Counted from the stretch's first letter, positions 1-7,987 are shown. The stretch is 12,184 nt of DNA from Tannerella sp. (GCA_031283915.1 JAITAY010000057.1:1-12184), one strand, 5' to 3'. Numbers and translations are program-made. The notes: generated from the sequence alone by a model not told the origin.

Positions 1-1
1 T

Positions 2-1276
2 AATGCTCCCAATATTATCCGTTTTCGGCAAACTGGAGTACGTTCATTAACCGGTTTTGAAGCGCCTGTCATTGCAGACGTAAACATGGACGGCAGCGCC
101 GATATAATCACAATGGCAAGCGATGCTACGTTCAGTGCCAGTAATACCAGTCCAGTAGGACGTTCGCGAGGTTATGTCTATGTATTTGAACACAAAGCCG
201 GCACGGCCATGTGGGCGCCCTGTCCGCCCGTATGGAATCAGGCAATTTATTTCCCGCTGCAAATCAACGAAGACCTCACCGTGCCCGCCAAACCGCAGTC
301 CATGTTGACCCCCTATCAGGATGCCAACGGTAATGAGATCTATCCCTACAACGGACAGTGGATTCAGCAGCCCATCATCAAGCAGGAAGCACCATACGTA
401 CCCCAGGTGCGCAAGCCCGACGCAGAGATTATGGATATGACCGTCAATGTGACCGGTAACACGACCACCGTCACCCTGCTGATACGCAACGGCGGCAGCG
501 CGTCTATCAATGCGCAGACGCCCGTCGCCTTCTATGATGGCGGAACGGATGGAAAACTGATCGGCGCCTCAGCCTTTATCCGTGCGTTGCCCGTCGGGGT
601 CGACATCTTCCCCGACGAACAAGTCTCGCGCACCTTCACGCTCTCTTCCGGCTTCGACGGACACCTGATCTGGGCGCGCATCATGGACGACGGCGCCCGC
701 TTCCCGGCTACCGGATATCTCGACTGTGACTTGGAAAACAACGCTTTCTCCGGAAGCTATTGCCGGGACCTGATCGTCAACCTGACCGTCACGCCGGACT
801 CCGTCCTGTGTAATACCACCGACAAGGTGCTGCTGACTGCCGGCGTTACCGGCATTACCGGCGCTACCACCTACCAGTGGTACTGCAACGGCTTACGTAT
901 CTCCGGCTCCACTTCACAAACGTATGAGGTCAGTCAGACCGGAGAATACAAGTGTTTCGTCACCGTCGGACCCGTCTGTCGAGGCTTTACGCCCGTGCAG
1001 CAGGTCACCCGCGAAACGCCCGAAGCCGTTGACGACCATGCTACCGTCACTTCCGACCTGCTGGTAAGGATCGACGTCATGCAGAACGACAACAAGACCT
1101 CCTACTGTACGCCCCTGCCGGAGATTAGGGTTTCCCCCCTGCATGGAACGGCTTCCGTCAACCCCGACGGAAAAATCAACTACAGGTCAGTTGCCGGATA
1201 CGAGGGACCCGATGAATTGACCTACAAAATCGACAACAGCGAGGCCAAACTCTATCTTACCGTAACGATTCTGCCC
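2..1276 (+). repeat. Long-period protein module, copy A (5'-truncated)
   Basis: This is the tail of a module whose propeller lies mostly upstream. It shows one FG-GAP loop (ADVNMDG, 74-94), the VWNQ linker (230-241) followed by QINEDLTVP, a PYNGxxxQQ motif, a CARDB-like domain ending in CDLENN (near 722-742), an extra cysteine-rich Ig-like domain (about 772-1015) and a cadherin/Ig-like domain beginning AVDDHATV (about 1025). Copies B and C lack the extra Ig-like domain, so A is not a simple duplicate. The boundary with copy B is set at the aligned residues DNVIDADCY and DNISEADCY. Confidence 0.75.
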
Positions 1277-4200
1277 GATAACGTGATCGATGCAGACTGC
1301 TACATCCCTACAGCGCAAACCGCGTGGGGAATCAAGGTAGACTGGTCGTCCGCTAAGATTGTTTCCAATCACAATATTCCGCTGGTTGGCGACCTGGACG
1401 ATGACGGCATTCCCGAAATAGTTTGCTTTGGTACGACAGACGAAATAATTACTCCAGACCCCAAAAAGGCTAAAACCATTTTAATTTTTAACGGGCGAAC
1501 CCATGCGCTGGTAAACACTATCTCGCTTCCGGAGTATGTCACCGCTTTCGATGCCGCGGCCTACGGACTGGTGAAAAGACCTCAGGACAGAAAGGGACTG
1601 ATCGTAGTGGCCGATTACGGTTATAACCTGCGGGCATACGATATTGACGGAAATTCGGTATGGACATCGAATGTTCCTTACGGGGCAGACGACGGGTCAA
1701 TCAAGAATGTAGCCGTCAATATCGGCTTTGCCGATTTCAATAACGACGGTTATCCCGAAGTGTATGTCCGGAACAAAATTTACAATGCTTCGACCGGTAA
1801 ACTTCTGGTTACCGCTCCGGCAGGCAGCAATATGGGAGCGGCCTGGGCGCATTTTTCTCATTACACGCATTACAAGCTGTCCTCCCCTTTAGCAGCCAAT
1901 GTAATCGGAGACACAAAACTGGAACTGATCCTGGGTAATGAAATCTACAATGTAAACATCACCGACACTACAGGGACAAGCGGCAATTCGATGACGCTGA
2001 ATAAAAAACTGACACTGCCATCGGGAATTGTTGCAGACGGACATGCACAGGTTGCCGATTTCAACGATGATGGAAAGCTGGATATACTTGTCAGCAACAG
2101 AAGTTCCGATGTTCACAACACCAGCAACGTCGTAGTTTCCGTGTATGTGTGGGATGTTGCCTCTACCCCCACCTCCAACTCGATAATGGGTACGCCTCTG
2201 TCCATAACTACTGGAATGAGCGGAAAAAGTATTCCGCTGATAGCCGATGTGAACAACAATGGAAAACTGGATATTGTCATTCAGTGCGACATGACCGGCA
2301 CAGATTATGATATACGGGCTTACGAGTTCAATGCCGGGACATTTACGTATTTATGGGGAGTTGATCCCAACGAAGATTCCTATTCCAACGGCGCTACGCT
2401 GTTTGACTTTAACCAGGATGGGGCGAATGAGGTACTGATTTCCGATCAGGTAACAATCAGTATTTACGACGGAGCATCCGGCACGCGTCGTGCCGATCTA
2501 CTCTTCGCGGAAACGACCATCATGCAATATCCGGTCATCGCCGACGTCGACGCCGACGGAAGCGCGGATATCGTAGTGTGCGGAAACAATACGCTGAATA
2601 TCCTCAAATCGTCCGGCACGCCCTGGACGTGGGCGCGTCCAGTCTGGAACCAGTACATGTACAATTCGGTAAACGTATACAATGACCTGACCATTCCGCC
2701 CGTTCAGTTCAATTCGGCCACCGTATTTCCGGGGCCTGACGGGTTGACAGGTCCGCCCAATGATGCCGACGACGTGCGTCCCTTCAACAATTTCATGCAG
2801 CAGCAGACGGCTATCTTCGCAGGCGGCACGCCCATCGTGCTCACGCCGGACATGTTCTTTACGGGCACGCCTGCCACGCACTATGACGCCATCGGCGATT
2901 CGCTGCTCCTTTCCCTTCACGTCAGAAACCTCGGCGATGCCACCCTGCAGTCGCCGCTCTGTGTGGCCGCCTACCGGAATACGGCGTCGACGGACAACCG
3001 GATGGGCGCCGACAGCCTCCCGGTCGCGGTCAACGTGGGGGTGATGAGAGACATTACCCTGCACGTGCGCAACCTGTCAACCTATACGTTCGACAGCATC
3101 TTTGTCCGGGTGAACGACCGGGGAGCAGCCGCCTGGGTTCAGGAGGAATGTGACTACACCAACAACCTGACGGCCTTTCGCCGTTCCGCGCTGCTCATGG
3201 CGAAAAACGACCGTCACGGAGCCGTCAGCGGAATACCCGGACGAATCGGTATCCTGCTCAACGACTCGATTCCCAACAACTGTACGCCCGCAATCACCTT
3301 TGCGCAGCCTGCACACGGCGAGGTACTGCTCGTCAATGACAGCCTGCAATACCGGTCTACCGCCGGATATGCCGGACGGGATACCATCACCTACACCCTC
3401 GCCTGCAACGGGAATACCTCCATTGCCAGGGTGTACGTGACCGTAGCTGAAAAGCCCGACAATATCAGTGAAGCCGACTGCTACGTGCCCACGCCCACGA
3501 CCATCTGGGATATTGAACAGAAGGCCGTAAGCAATGTCTCGATACATAATCTTGCTACTCCTTTTGTGGGAGATTTGGACGGGGACGGCAGACTGGAAGT
3601 AGTCGTGCCAAATAACGATGGTTATCCGAATACGGCAAACACCATACTTGTTTTTAACGACTCGCTACGGTTGATACAGACAATTATTCCGCCGACCCCC
3701 ATGCCCGAATACAATACAATGACTTTCCTGATTGCCGATGTGGATAACGACCACAAGGGGGAGATTGTCGTGGCTACCACCAACAGGACGCTGTACTGTT
3801 ATGCTCATGACGGGGTACTGAAATGGGGGCCGACAGCGGCTTATGTTTCCGGTACCGTGAATGATTGCCCCAGCCTGATTGTGGCCGACATCAACAGCGA
3901 CGGTTATGCCGAAATCCTGGCCGCAGATAAAATATACGACGCTGCAACGGGAACGCACTTAGTCACGCTGCCGCCCGGCGGCAGGGGGTTTTCCTCCGGC
4001 GGTCCGGAATCGTTCATGCCCGTTTTTGCCGACATGGACAACGACGGCCTCCAGGAAGTAGTAGCCGGCAACACGGTTTACCGGGTGACGATTAGCACCC
4101 GCGCAGGTACGGCCGGCAACAGCGCCACCGTCCTTGCCCAGATAAATGCGCCGGCAGGATATGCCTCCGCGGTAGACGGATTTACATCCGTCGCCGATAT

Positions 4201-7200
4201 AGACCTTGACGGCGACCCGGATGTGATTGTAACCGGCGGAGTCAGTACCACAGAATCGGTCTTCTATGTATGGGACGGAGCTACCGCAACTCAAATCGGC
4301 GATACGCACACCTTCACAGGACGACGCATCTCCCGCGCCTTTGCAGGAGATATCAACGGCGACAGCGACGGACGCCCGGACATCGCCTTTACCTATATGA
4401 ATCAAATGGAGGCCTATTCCTACAATCCGGCCACGAATGCCTTTGTCCAACTCTGGAAAAAGGGGACTTCCGACGGCTCCGGCGCCACCACCATGTCGAT
4501 GTTCGACTTTGACCAGGACGGCAAAGTGGAGCTGGTATACAGAGACGAGTCACACTTGCGCATCATAGACAGCAATGGAAACAACATCGAATCTATCCTC
4601 TGTCCGTCTGCTACACACACCGAATATCCGGTGATAGTAGATCTGGACAAAGACGGTCATGCCGATATCCTTGTTTCTGGATCATTGACCAGTACATACA
4701 ACACTCCTATTTATTTACGCCGCTTCGGCAGCAAGACGCCCGACCAGTGGGCGGCTGCCCGGAGCGTATGGAATCAACATGCGTATAATGCGACGAACAT
4801 CAATGAAGATTTGAGCGTACCGCGCTATCCGGTGAATCCGGCGACGGTCTTTGCCGGCCCCGACGGACAACTGAACACGCCCGACGACGTCCGTCCCTAT
4901 AACGGCTTCCTCAAGCAGCAGACCGTGATTGACAGGAACGGCATCCCGATTTGGCTCACGCCGGATTTGAAGCTGGACGGCACGCCGGTATACACGTATT
5001 TCAACGACGGGGATTCGTTGCACATCACCTTCAAGGTAAGGAACGAAGGCGATGCGGCCGCCTCGGCGCCGACGTGGATCGAAGTCTATCGTAACGAGGT
5101 CGAGGTGAGCAACCGTATTCATCGGGACTCCATCATGCAATCCATCCATATGGGTGATTGGGTGACGCACACGGTCGTCATCCCGAACTTTGCGAACCGG
5201 TATGAGTTGAGCGACAACCTGATTCTGCGCCTGAATGATCGTGGCAACGCCCGCTACGAACAACTGGAATGCGACACGATCAACAATGTGGACGAAGAGC
5301 CTGTTTCGGACATCTCGCAGACACGCAACGACACGTACACGGTGCAGAAATATTACTGGGTGGAGGAAATCGACGTGCTGTCCAACGACGTGCTGCCGAG
5401 CAGCCTGTTCTCCGGGTCGTTCAGCCTGCTGGATTCCATCGTCCAGCCGCCCGTGGCCGGCACGCTGAGCGGCGTCGGTACGGGCAGCAGCAGCAAACTG
5501 ATTTACGTAAACAGCAAGGGTACGGAAGGACTGCCGGCCAACATCGATTCCTTCGTCTACCGGTTCCGTATCTACGACGCCGTCCTGGACACGGTCAGGG
5601 AATTTCGGGCAACGGCTTACATCTACATCCTGGAAGAGACGCACGGCGCTTCGGCCTGCTACGGCCGGCCCTTCACGGCTACGCTGAAGGAACGCCCGTC
5701 AAACGTCACGTTCGAATGGTTCCACACGGTAGACAACTCATCCCTGGGCGTCGGCGCCTCGCACAACTTCGGCGCGTTGACGGGCGAAGACTCGCGCTTC
5801 GTGAAGCCTTCCGTACCGGATGCGACGCCGGGCGTTGTGGCGCCGTGGAACCGCGAAGGCGGCTTCCCGCCGGGGTTGTTCACCGTACACGCTTCCCCGG
5901 CCTCTCCCGCGCCGATGCGCTGGACGGGGCTGCGGAACGGCGACTGGTACAACCCGGCAAACTGGGTGGAAACGGTGCAGACAGCCGGCAGCACGTATGA
6001 ATCGCCCGTATCCTGGGCGCCCTCGGAGTGTACCAATACCCTGATTCCCTCGGACATGCCGTACTATCCGGAACTGACGGATTCGGCCTACTGCGACACC
6101 ATTACGGTGCAGAACCGCGCCATGCTCAAGAACCCGCACGCGCTGAACTACCGGGCTGCCCGTGTGGAAATCCGCCTCAACTCGACCGAGCGCGACCGCT
6201 TCGTCATGTGGTCGGCGCCGCTCAGGGACATGTATTCGGGCGACTACCACTTCAAGGACGCCGCCGGCCAGGTACGTTGGGGCGACGTGTACATGAATTT
6301 CTTCCAGCAAGCCAACCCCGACCCGGGCAGTAATGTGGCGGTCGAAAACACCTTCACGGCCACCTTCGGCCATCCGGGCGTAGCGCTCCCGCTGGGCAGA
6401 GCCTTCAACGTGAAAGTGACAAGCACCAGCCTGTCGAGGGAAAAGACATGGATTTTCCCGCAGCCGGACGATTCGTATGACGCCTATACCTTGACGCGCA
6501 GCAATCGCTACCGCTTCATCACGGACGGCGTGTCGCTGGCCGCCGACACGACGTTTAGCATAAACCTTCCGGCCAACGAAGACTTCGACTTGGTGCAGGT
6601 GGTCAATCCCTATCTGGCCTGGCTGGACGTGCGCAAGTTCCTCGAGGGCAACTTCACCACGCTCAATACGACCGGTTACCTGATCTGGGATGGTTCGATA
6701 GACAACGACTTCACGGCCGTGGCCTCCTATGGCAACCGCTATTTCATGACCAAACCCTTTCCCGATCCCTTCTCTCCCAACCTGATCCCGCCGCTGCAAT
6801 CGTTCTTCGTGCAAAAGCAGATTAGGAGTAACCATCTTACCTCGGTGAAGATGTCGCCGAACTGGACCACCACGGCGGGGGGCGGCATTACGTCCTACGT
6901 ACTCCGCGCAGCGGCGGTGGAGAACGGCGCACTGCGTATCCATGCCGTGCAGGGACAGCGGAACAGCTACGCGCTGCTGCACCATGACAGTCATGCTTCG
7001 GCCGAATACCGGGGCAATGAAGACATCCGGACGCTCTTCTACGACGAACTGCCGCTGACGGTCTACTCGCTCACGCCGCTCCGCGAACCGCTGGCCATCA
7101 ACGCCAGCGGAAGCTTCGGCCAGCAGGAGACGGCGCTGGGACTGCGTGTGCCGCAGGCCGGTACGGTGAAGTTGGCATTTTCGGGCATGGAGACGTTCGG

Positions 7201-7609
7201 GCATAACGTCTACCTGTTAGACCGGCAGACCGGACAACGCACAGACTTACAACAGACGCCGGAATATAGTTTCACGGTGACGGGTCAGCCGGTCGGCGGC
7301 AGTGGCGTGACAGAGGTCAACGAGCGCCTGGTCTTGCAGATGGAGTACACGGGTCGCGGACTGGTGGGCATCTCCGTCCCCGCTGCGCCGGCGATTCGCT
7401 GCTCCGGTCTCGACAGGCACATACATGTACAGGCCGTGTCGAGCGTCATTCGCCGTCTGGAGATCTACAGCGTCGCGGGGGCGCTTGTCTATCTCGACGA
7501 CGCCGGCTCGACGACGGAGTACCGGATACCGGCGCAGAGCGGGGTATACCTGCTGAAGGTACAGACCGAGGCCGGAACGGTCTTTACAGAAAAAGTCATC
7601 GTGAGATGA
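2..7609 (+). CDS. Giant modular cell-surface protein with FG-GAP propellers and T9SS type A sorting domain (5'-partial)
   Basis: The reading frame is open from base 2 to a TGA at 7607-7609, giving 2535 visible residues; the true start is upstream. The first in-frame ATG (86) lies inside a calcium-loop motif (DVNMDG), so it is not the start. Domain order in visible residues: last blade of an FG-GAP propeller (to ~75), VWNQ linker (77), CARDB-like domain (~140-256), Ig-like domain (~257-340), cadherin/Ig-like domain (~339-425); then propeller (~457-867), VWNQ (881), CARDB-like (~952-1060), cadherin-like (~1063-1152); then propeller (~1183-1578), VWNQ (1589), CARDB-like (~1657-1763), cadherin-like (~1773-1880); a unique region; and a C-terminal T9SS domain (~2464-2535). 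Each CARDB-like domain ends in a CDxxNN motif. By family knowledge, T9SS cargo crosses the outer membrane and is released or anchored on the surface. Adhesion or glycan/protein binding is inferred from the domains; no catalytic domain was recognised. Confidence 0.9.
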   Translation, partial: NAPNIIRFRQTGVRSLTGFEAPVIADVNMDGSADIITMASDATFSASNTSPVGRSRGYVYVFEHKAGTAMWAPCPPVWNQAIYFPLQINEDLTVPAKPQSMLTPYQDANGNEIYPYNGQWIQQPIIKQEAPYVPQVRKPDAEIMDMTVNVTGNTTTVTLLIRNGGSASINAQTPVAFYDGGTDGKLIGASAFIRALPVGVDIFPDEQVSRTFTLSSGFDGHLIWARIMDDGARFPATGYLDCDLENNAFSGSYCRDLIVNLTVTPDSVLCNTTDKVLLTAGVTGITGATTYQWYCNGLRISGSTSQTYEVSQTGEYKCFVTVGPVCRGFTPVQQVTRETPEAVDDHATVTSDLLVRIDVMQNDNKTSYCTPLPEIRVSPLHGTASVNPDGKINYRSVAGYEGPDELTYKIDNSEAKLYLTVTILPDNVIDADCYIPTAQTAWGIKVDWSSAKIVSNHNIPLVGDLDDDGIPEIVCFGTTDEIITPDPKKAKTILIFNGRTHALVNTISLPEYVTAFDAAAYGLVKRPQDRKGLIVVADYGYNLRAYDIDGNSVWTSNVPYGADDGSIKNVAVNIGFADFNNDGYPEVYVRNKIYNASTGKLLVTAPAGSNMGAAWAHFSHYTHYKLSSPLAANVIGDTKLELILGNEIYNVNITDTTGTSGNSMTLNKKLTLPSGIVADGHAQVADFNDDGKLDILVSNRSSDVHNTSNVVVSVYVWDVASTPTSNSIMGTPLSITTGMSGKSIPLIADVNNNGKLDIVIQCDMTGTDYDIRAYEFNAGTFTYLWGVDPNEDSYSNGATLFDFNQDGANEVLISDQVTISIYDGASGTRRADLLFAETTIMQYPVIADVDADGSADIVVCGNNTLNILKSSGTPWTWARPVWNQYMYNSVNVYNDLTIPPVQFNSATVFPGPDGLTGPPNDADDVRPFNNFMQQQTAIFAGGTPIVLTPDMFFTGTPATHYDAIGDSLLLSLHVRNLGDATLQSPLCVAAYRNTASTDNRMGADSLPVAVNVGVMRDITLHVRNLSTYTFDSIFVRVNDRGAAAWVQEECDYTNNLTAFRRSALLMAKNDRHGAVSGIPGRIGILLNDSIPNNCTPAITFAQPAHGEVLLVNDSLQYRSTAGYAGRDTITYTLACNGNTSIARVYVTVAEKPDNISEADCYVPTPTTIWDIEQKAVSNVSIHNLATPFVGDLDGDGRLEVVVPNNDGYPNTANTILVFNDSLRLIQTIIPPTPMPEYNTMTFLIADVDNDHKGEIVVATTNRTLYCYAHDGVLKWGPTAAYVSGTVNDCPSLIVADINSDGYAEILAADKIYDAATGTHLVTLPPGGRGFSSGGPESFMPVFADMDNDGLQEVVAGNTVYRVTISTRAGTAGNSATVLAQINAPAGYASAVDGFTSVADIDLDGDPDVIVTGGVSTTESVFYVWDGATATQIGDTHTFTGRRISRAFAGDINGDSDGRPDIAFTYMNQMEAYSYNPATNAFVQLWKKGTSDGSGATTMSMFDFDQDGKVELVYRDESHLRIIDSNGNNIESILCPSATHTEYPVIVDLDKDGHADILVSGSLTSTYNTPIYLRRFGSKTPDQWAAARSVWNQHAYNATNINEDLSVPRYPVNPATVFAGPDGQLNTPDDVRPYNGFLKQQTVIDRNGIPIWLTPDLKLDGTPVYTYFNDGDSLHITFKVRNEGDAAASAPTWIEVYRNEVEVSNRIHRDSIMQSIHMGDWVTHTVVIPNFANRYELSDNLILRLNDRGNARYEQLECDTINNVDEEPVSDISQTRNDTYTVQKYYWVEEIDVLSNDVLPSSLFSGSFSLLDSIVQPPVAGTLSGVGTGSSSKLIYVNSKGTEGLPANIDSFVYRFRIYDAVLDTVREFRATAYIYILEETHGASACYGRPFTATLKERPSNVTFEWFHTVDNSSLGVGASHNFGALTGEDSRFVKPSVPDATPGVVAPWNREGGFPPGLFTVHASPASPAPMRWTGLRNGDWYNPANWVETVQTAGSTYESPVSWAPSECTNTLIPSDMPYYPELTDSAYCDTITVQNRAMLKNPHALNYRAARVEIRLNSTERDRFVMWSAPLRDMYSGDYHFKDAAGQVRWGDVYMNFFQQANPDPGSNVAVENTFTATFGHPGVALPLGRAFNVKVTSTSLSREKTWIFPQPDDSYDAYTLTRSNRYRFITDGVSLAADTTFSINLPANEDFDLVQVVNPYLAWLDVRKFLEGNFTTLNTTGYLIWDGSIDNDFTAVASYGNRYFMTKPFPDPFSPNLIPPLQSFFVQKQIRSNHLTSVKMSPNWTTTAGGGITSYVLRAAAVENGALRIHAVQGQRNSYALLHHDSHASAEYRGNEDIRTLFYDELPLTVYSLTPLREPLAINASGSFGQQETALGLRVPQAGTVKLAFSGMETFGHNVYLLDRQTGQRTDLQQTPEYSFTVTGQPVGGSGVTEVNERLVLQMEYTGRGLVGISVPAAPAIRCSGLDRHIHVQAVSSVIRRLEIYSVAGALVYLDDAGSTTEYRIPAQSGVYLLKVQTEAGTVFTEKVIVR
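1277..3457 (+). repeat. Long-period protein module, copy B (727 residues)
   Basis: The copy runs from DNVIDADCYIP to just before the matching DNISEADCYVP of copy C. Order: linker, eight FG-GAP-like blades (1370-2600), VWNQ (2642-2653) followed by NDLTIPP, the motif DDVRPFNNFMQQQT, a CARDB-like domain ending in ECDYTNN (near 3145), and a cadherin-like domain with NCTP and GYAGRDTITYT. Its length is almost the same as copy C (about 729 residues) and the motifs are collinear, which supports tandem duplication. The DNA copies are clearly diverged, so the duplication is not recent. Confidence 0.75.
1370..2600 (+). other. FG-GAP/VCBS-type beta-propeller 1 (within the giant protein)
   Basis: Calcium-loop motifs of the D-x-[DN]-x-[DN]-G type occur as GDLDDDG (1388), ADFNNDG (1730), ADFNDDG (2054), ADVNNNG (2243), FDFNQDG (2405) and ADVDADG (2540). 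Each is followed by a hydrophobic strand such as PEIVCF, LDILVS or ADIVVC. Two further blades aligned with propeller 2 have lost the loop: VVADYGYNLRAYD (near 1605) and LAANVIGDTKLELILGN (near 1890). This gives eight blade-like repeats, consistent with the integrin-alpha-like FG-GAP fold. Base composition is visibly more AT-rich than the flanking domains. Confidence 0.8.
3458..5644 (+). repeat. Long-period protein module, copy C (about 729 residues)
   Basis: Order matches copy B: DNISEADCYVP linker, eight FG-GAP-like blades (about 3545-4735), VWNQ (4766-4777) followed by INEDLSVP, the motif DDVRPYNGFLKQQT, a CARDB-like domain ending in ECDTINN (near 5267), and a cadherin-like domain (VLSNDVLP, VYRFRIYD). 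This last domain has diverged most: it lacks the CTP cysteine found at the same place in copies A and B. The end of the copy is approximate. Confidence 0.72.
3545..4735 (+). other. FG-GAP/VCBS-type beta-propeller 2 (within the giant protein)
   Basis: Eight loop motifs are visible: GDLDGDG (3569), ADVDNDH (3734, His in place of the Gly), ADINSDG (3884), ADMDNDG (4028), ADIDLDG (4193), GDINGDSDG (4346, two residues longer), FDFDQDG (4502) and VDLDKDG (4637). Each precedes a strand of the type EVVVPN, EILAAD or ADILVS. The order and particular residues (FDF in blade 7, YPVI before blade 8) match propeller 1, which shows descent from a common propeller. Such loops usually bind calcium and stabilise the fold; binding partners are unknown. 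Confidence 0.82.
5645..7390 (+). other. Unique C-terminal region of the giant protein, before the sorting domain
   Basis: About 580 residues not shared with the modules. It begins with a degenerate Ig-like stretch (TFEWFHTVDNSSLG). Next comes the motif WTGLRNGDWYNPANW (from 5921), of the WTGxxDWxNPxNW kind seen in Bacteroidota surface proteins, followed by CTNTLIPSDMPYYPEL and CDTITVQNRAML. The rest (about 6150-7390) contains FVMWSAPLRDM, DFDLVQVVNPYLAWLDV, LIPPLQSFFVQK and a beta-rich stretch near GTVKLAFSGME. Family recognition is weak: it looks like the stalk that typically precedes T9SS sorting domains. The region is among the GC-richest in the window. Confidence 0.55.
7391..7606 (+). other. 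T9SS type A C-terminal sorting domain
   Basis: The last ~72 residues have the pattern of the Por secretion system C-terminal domain: a strand with RRLEIYSVAGALVY, a variable loop, a strand ending YRIP, then SGVYLLKVQTEAGTVFTEKV and a basic end, IVR. In characterised systems this domain directs cargo through the T9SS translocon and is usually removed by the PorU sortase during surface attachment. It sits exactly at the C-terminus, as required. The gene therefore predicts a T9SS elsewhere in the genome and an N-terminal signal peptide upstream of this window. Confidence 0.85.
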
Positions 7610-7715
7610 GCGAGATCCATATTTAAGTAGCATGCAAGAGTGAGAACGTCATTGTGAAATGAGGCTAAACTGCCGGAATGGTGCTTTTTCCGGATTTTAT
7701 CAGGTATTTGCGTGC

Positions 7716-7750
7716 AGCAGTCCGGGGAACTTCCCGGACTGCTTTGTTTT
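7716..7750 (+). terminator. Rho-independent terminator of the giant surface-protein gene
   Basis: A perfect 11-bp stem (AGCAGTCCGGG at 7716-7726, complement at 7733-7743) closes a 6-nt loop GAACTT and is followed directly by TTGTTTT. It lies about 107 bases after the TGA at 7609 and separates that gene from the downstream transcription unit. Confidence 0.85.
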
Positions 7751-7793
7751 ATACGGCGCACAGCCTGATTGGGTGACAGGGTGACCGGTTAGT

Positions 7794-7927
7794 TTCGTTC
7801 GGAACGAAGGGATCGCTTCGTTCGGAACGAAGGGATCGCTTCGGTCGGTGCGAAGGGATCGCTTCGGTCGATGCGAAGGGGTCGCTTCGGTCGGAACGAA
7901 GGGGTCCCTTCGGTCGGAACGAGGGGA
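7794..7927. repeat. 23-bp tandem array of palindromic units, about 5.8 copies
   Basis: Units begin at 7801, 7824, 7847, 7870 and 7893, with partial units at both ends (TTCGTTC at 7794 and GGAACGAGGGGA at 7916). The core CGAAGGG[AG]TC[GC]CTTCG is conserved. In the first unit GAACGAAG pairs perfectly with CTTCGTTC across a six-base loop GGATCG. The junctions also form inverted repeats (TTCGTTC-G-GAACGAA at 7794-7808), so each arm can pair with either neighbour. Variation is mostly in the arms outside CGAAG/CTTCG. There are no unique spacers, so it is not a CRISPR array. Function is unknown. Confidence 0.92.
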
Positions 7928-7987
7928 TATACTGCGCGCGGTATAACCGGCCGGCAAGCCGGGTTTGTTTGGGAATAGGCAACCTGT

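Noticed and set aside
86..94. ATG at 86 as the start of the giant gene
   Set aside because: It encodes the Met inside a DVNMDG calcium loop and the frame is open back to base 2, so the gene starts upstream of the window.
5738..7204. Minus-strand 488-residue open frame
   Set aside because: It lies opposite the GC-rich C-terminal part of the giant gene, whose sense frame has recognisable motifs and a T9SS domain. The antisense product is His/Arg/Val-rich with no recognisable domain.
7673..7693. Second terminator hairpin (CCGGAA and TTCCGG)
   Set aside because: The stem is only 6 bp with a 9-nt loop and a poor T-tract; the hairpin at 7716-7750 is far stronger.
7794..7927. CRISPR array
   Set aside because: The units are contiguous with no unique spacers, the period is only 23 bp, and no cas gene is present.
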